Assembly (NCBI RefSeq): GCF_003432385.1 | Contig: NZ_CP031841.1 | Location: 310,001 to 374,000, forward strand | Length of the DNA: 64,000 nt | Direction: 5' to 3' | Origin: Breoghania sp. L-A4 | GTDB lineage: Bacteria > Pseudomonadota > Alphaproteobacteria > Rhizobiales > Stappiaceae | Shown: one piece after another, positions 61,927 to 64,000 of the stretch | Layout of the letters: every line of letters begins with the position of its first letter | How positions within the stretch are numbered: the stretch's first letter is position 1 | The notes under the pieces: model-generated | Seen by the model: the letters and a program-made list of their open reading frames with translations, nothing else | Databases searched by the model: none | Told to the model about the DNA's origin: nothing | Position numbers and translations under genes: made by a program

Positions 61927-63870
61927 TCAGTCGTCGTCGTCCGTCTCGTCGTCGGGAGACGCATCAAGAACATCTGTGTCTTCGCCCTCGAGAACCCGCA
62001 CATCGACGATTTCCGAGCCGGGAAAGGCGTCGAGCACGGCGGAGACGGCCGGATTGGCGCGGGCGTCGGTGACAAGCTGCGCCTGATCGGCCTCGCGGCG
62101 CTCATGGATCGTCTGCGCGCCGGGTTCGGCGCGGCTGACGGCGACAAGCCAGCGTTGTCCGGTCCAGTCGCTCAGCTTGCGGCCGAGCACGCCCGCGAGA
62201 TCAGCGGCCGCGCCCTTGTCGATGGCGATGTCGAGCCGGCCCGGCTGGATGGCGATCAGCCGGATTTGCCGCTCTATGGCGAATTTCAAGGAGATGTCGC
62301 GGTTTTGCGCCGCCAGCGCGGCCACGTCTTCCAGCGTGCCGATGGTGAGCGTGGTCTCGGACGGGACGTCGCTGAGCGCAGGCTCGGGTGGGGATTGCGC
62401 TGTCTGAGGCTCCGGCTGGGGCACATGCTTGGGCTGGTGCGCGGCCTGCTGGCCGCCCGTGATGGCCTGCAGCCGCGGTGCGCCTTGTTGGAGTGCCGAC
62501 ATGGATGGTGCGCCGGCCGGCGGGGCGGATTGTTGCGCCGGCGCCTGTTGCGCATGTCCGCCCGGCTGTCCGCCGCCACCTGCGGCGGGGCCGCCGCCAG
62601 CGGGCGCGGCAGGGGCAGCCTGCTGCGTGCCGCGCAACTGACGCAGGGCGTCGTCGGGCGTGGGCAGGTCGGCGGCGTAGCACAGGCGGATCAGCGCCAT
62701 GTCGGCGGCCGCCAGCGGCTTGGGCGCGGTCTGTACCTCGCCCACCGCCTTGAGCAGCATCTGCCACGCCCGGCCCAGCACGCGCATCGACAGCGCCTCG
62801 GCAAAAGCCTTGCCGCGCGTGCGCTCGGTCTCGGTGACAGAGGTGTCGTTGCCGGCATCGGGCACCACCTTGAGGCGGGTCACCAGATGCACGAATTCCG
62901 CGAGATCGCTCATGATCACGGCCGGGTCGGCGCCCACATCGTATTGTTCGCGCAACCCATCGAGGGCCGCGGCCGCATCGCCCTTCATCACGTGTTCGAA
63001 CAGATCGATCACCCGGGCGCGGTCGGCCAGTCCCAGCATGCCGCGCAACTCGTCGGCGGTGATCGTGCCCGCGCCATGCGCCATGGCCTGGTCGAGCAGC
63101 GACAGTGAATCGCGCACGGAGCCCTCGGCCGCACGCGCCACCATGGCAAGCGCCTCGTCCTCGATCGCCACCTTCTCGGAATCCGAAATCCGCCGCAGGT
63201 GCTTGACCAGCGTTTCGGCTTCCACGCGGCGCAAATCGAAGCGCTGGCAGCGCGACAGCACCGTCACCGGAACCTTGCGGATTTCCGTGGTGGCGAAGAT
63301 GAATTTCACGTGCTCGGGCGGCTCTTCGAGCGTCTTCAGCAGCCCGTTGAAGGCCGCCTTCGACAGCATGTGCACCTCATCGATGATGTAGACTTTGTAG
63401 CGCGCGGAAACGGGCCGGTAGCGCGCCGCATCGGTGATCTCGCGAATGTCGTCGATGCCGGTGTGCGAGGCGGCGTCCATCTCGATGACGTCGATGTGGC
63501 CGCCGTCCATGATCGCCTGGCAATGGATGCCCAGCCGTTCGAGCGCGATGGTCGGCTGGTCGATCTCGCCGGGGATCTCGTAGTTGAGGGCGCGCGCCAG
63601 AATCCGCGCCGTGGTCGTCTTGCCGACACCGCGCACGCCGGTCAGCATCCAGGCCTGGGCGATGCGCCCGGTCTCGAACGCATTGGACAGGGTGCGCACC
63701 ATCGGCTCCTGGCCGATCAGGTCGGTAAAATCGCGCGGGCGGTATTTGCGGGCGAGAACGCGGTAGGCGCCGTCATCCTTGGTCGCGTCGGGCGTGGGGA
63801 TGAGACTCGGCTGAACGGGATCGTTCAGCGTGCCGTCAGGCTGGTCGTCATTGTGGAGATTGCCGTCCAT
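61927..63870 (-). CDS. dnaX: DNA polymerase III subunits gamma/tau
   Basis: AAA+ clamp-loader subunit, 647 residues. [26 protein letters not shown], Walker [16 protein letters not shown], Walker [11 protein letters not shown], and SRC sensor [11 protein letters not shown] are clear. The zinc-binding Cys cluster of E. coli DnaX is absent: the corresponding loop reads [23 protein letters not shown], which I recall as usual in alphaproteobacteria. The C-terminal region has a Pro/Ala/Gly-rich linker (about 430-490) and the tau-type tail. I saw no slippery A-run that would give a shorter gamma form. First gene of dnaX-ybaB-recR. Confidence 0.96.
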   Translation of the reverse strand: MDGNLHNDDQPDGTLNDPVQPSLIPTPDATKDDGAYRVLARKYRPRDFTDLIGQEPMVRTLSNAFETGRIAQAWMLTGVRGVGKTTTARILARALNYEIPGEIDQPTIALERLGIHCQAIMDGGHIDVIEMDAASHTGIDDIREITDAARYRPVSARYKVYIIDEVHMLSKAAFNGLLKTLEEPPEHVKFIFATTEIRKVPVTVLSRCQRFDLRRVEAETLVKHLRRISDSEKVAIEDEALAMVARAAEGSVRDSLSLLDQAMAHGAGTITADELRGMLGLADRARVIDLFEHVMKGDAAAALDGLREQYDVGADPAVIMSDLAEFVHLVTRLKVVPDAGNDTSVTETERTRGKAFAEALSMRVLGRAWQMLLKAVGEVQTAPKPLAAADMALIRLCYAADLPTPDDALRQLRGTQQAAPAAPAGGGPAAGGGGQPGGHAQQAPAQQSAPPAGAPSMSALQQGAPRLQAITGGQQAAHQPKHVPQPEPQTAQSPPEPALSDVPSETTLTIGTLEDVAALAAQNRDISLKFAIERQIRLIAIQPGRLDIAIDKGAAADLAGVLGRKLSDWTGQRWLVAVSRAEPGAQTIHERREADQAQLVTDARANPAVSAVLDAFPGSEIVDVRVLEGEDTDVLDASPDDETDDDD

Positions 63871-64000
63871 GACGCCCCGTTCGGGCCGCCGTGCAAAGCG
63901 GCCAATTCCGCCGCGGCCCGGCCTGCGGCGGCCTGTGAGCCCCGGCTTGTGGTAAGCCGTTTGACTGTGGCGCGCCGCGCGCCGAATGGAGGTGGGAGGT

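Noticed and set aside
61927-63870. Programmed frameshift in dnaX giving a gamma form
   Set aside because: No slippery A-run with stem-loop was seen in the expected region.
63871-64000. SRP RNA (ffs) upstream of dnaX
   Set aside because: The conserved GGAAGG/AGCAG-type core is absent from the 130 bases available; it may lie beyond the window.

Overview
The window is a chromosomal backbone segment of an alphaproteobacterium, most likely of the order Hyphomicrobiales (Rhizobiales). The DNA is GC-rich. The gene neighbourhoods fit: dnaA-dnaN-recF-gyrB, lnt-praR/phrR-metK-trmB, miaB-phoH-ybeY-corC, a Mur-type Fur regulator, a PmtA-type phospholipid methyltransferase beside dnaJ, and hslV/hslU split by another gene. 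I see no rRNA, tRNA, CRISPR array, prophage or defence island, and no convincing unknown multi-gene system. The least ordinary stretches are the AT-rich region near dnaA and a small mobile-element nest between dnaK and dnaJ.

Layout. From 1 to 9.26 kb every gene is on the minus strand: gyrB (cut by the window edge), recF, dnaN, dnaA, a rhodanese, rpsT, an enoyl-CoA hydratase and mutM. Between the rhodanese and rpsT is an unusual 680-base AT-rich intergenic region with a CtrA-type box, GANTC sites and a possible small RNA. From ubiE at 9.37 kb onward almost everything is on the plus strand until 48.9 kb, with only the alkB-like gene reversed. The strand switch and the dnaA context suggest that a replication origin may lie nearby. 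Next come ubiE-ubiB, dnaK, a 266-bp MITE-like element abutted by an IS5-type insertion sequence, an FkbM-type methyltransferase, dnaJ, pmtA and hslV-orf-hslU. These are followed by a UspA-type gene, nfuA, tsaB-rimI-mur-plsC, miaB-phoH-ybeY-corC-lnt-praR-metK-trmB, the translation/transcription operon rimP-nusA-ylxR-infB-rbfA-truB, rpsO, pnp, dapB and gpmA. A minus-strand block holds a PfkB kinase, pheA and kdsB. A membrane-anchored cytochrome c follows, then a five-gene yej-type oligopeptide ABC transporter with two binding proteins. The window ends with the minus-strand dnaX-ybaB-recR cluster.

Sequence quality. Nine reading-frame breaks were found in genes that should be intact (gyrB, rpsT, dnaK, dnaJ, the orf between hslV and hslU, tsaB, lnt twice, dapB). 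Each is repaired by adding one base to a run of exactly four G or C. This regular pattern points to homopolymer under-calling in the source sequence rather than to pseudogenes. Frameshifted genes are therefore annotated at full length. The insertion-sequence transposase also changes frame, but in the opposite sense at an A4G6 run, and that shift may be genuine.

Starts were chosen by ribosome-binding site and family N-terminus. Functional names rest on motifs recognised by eye; no database search was run.
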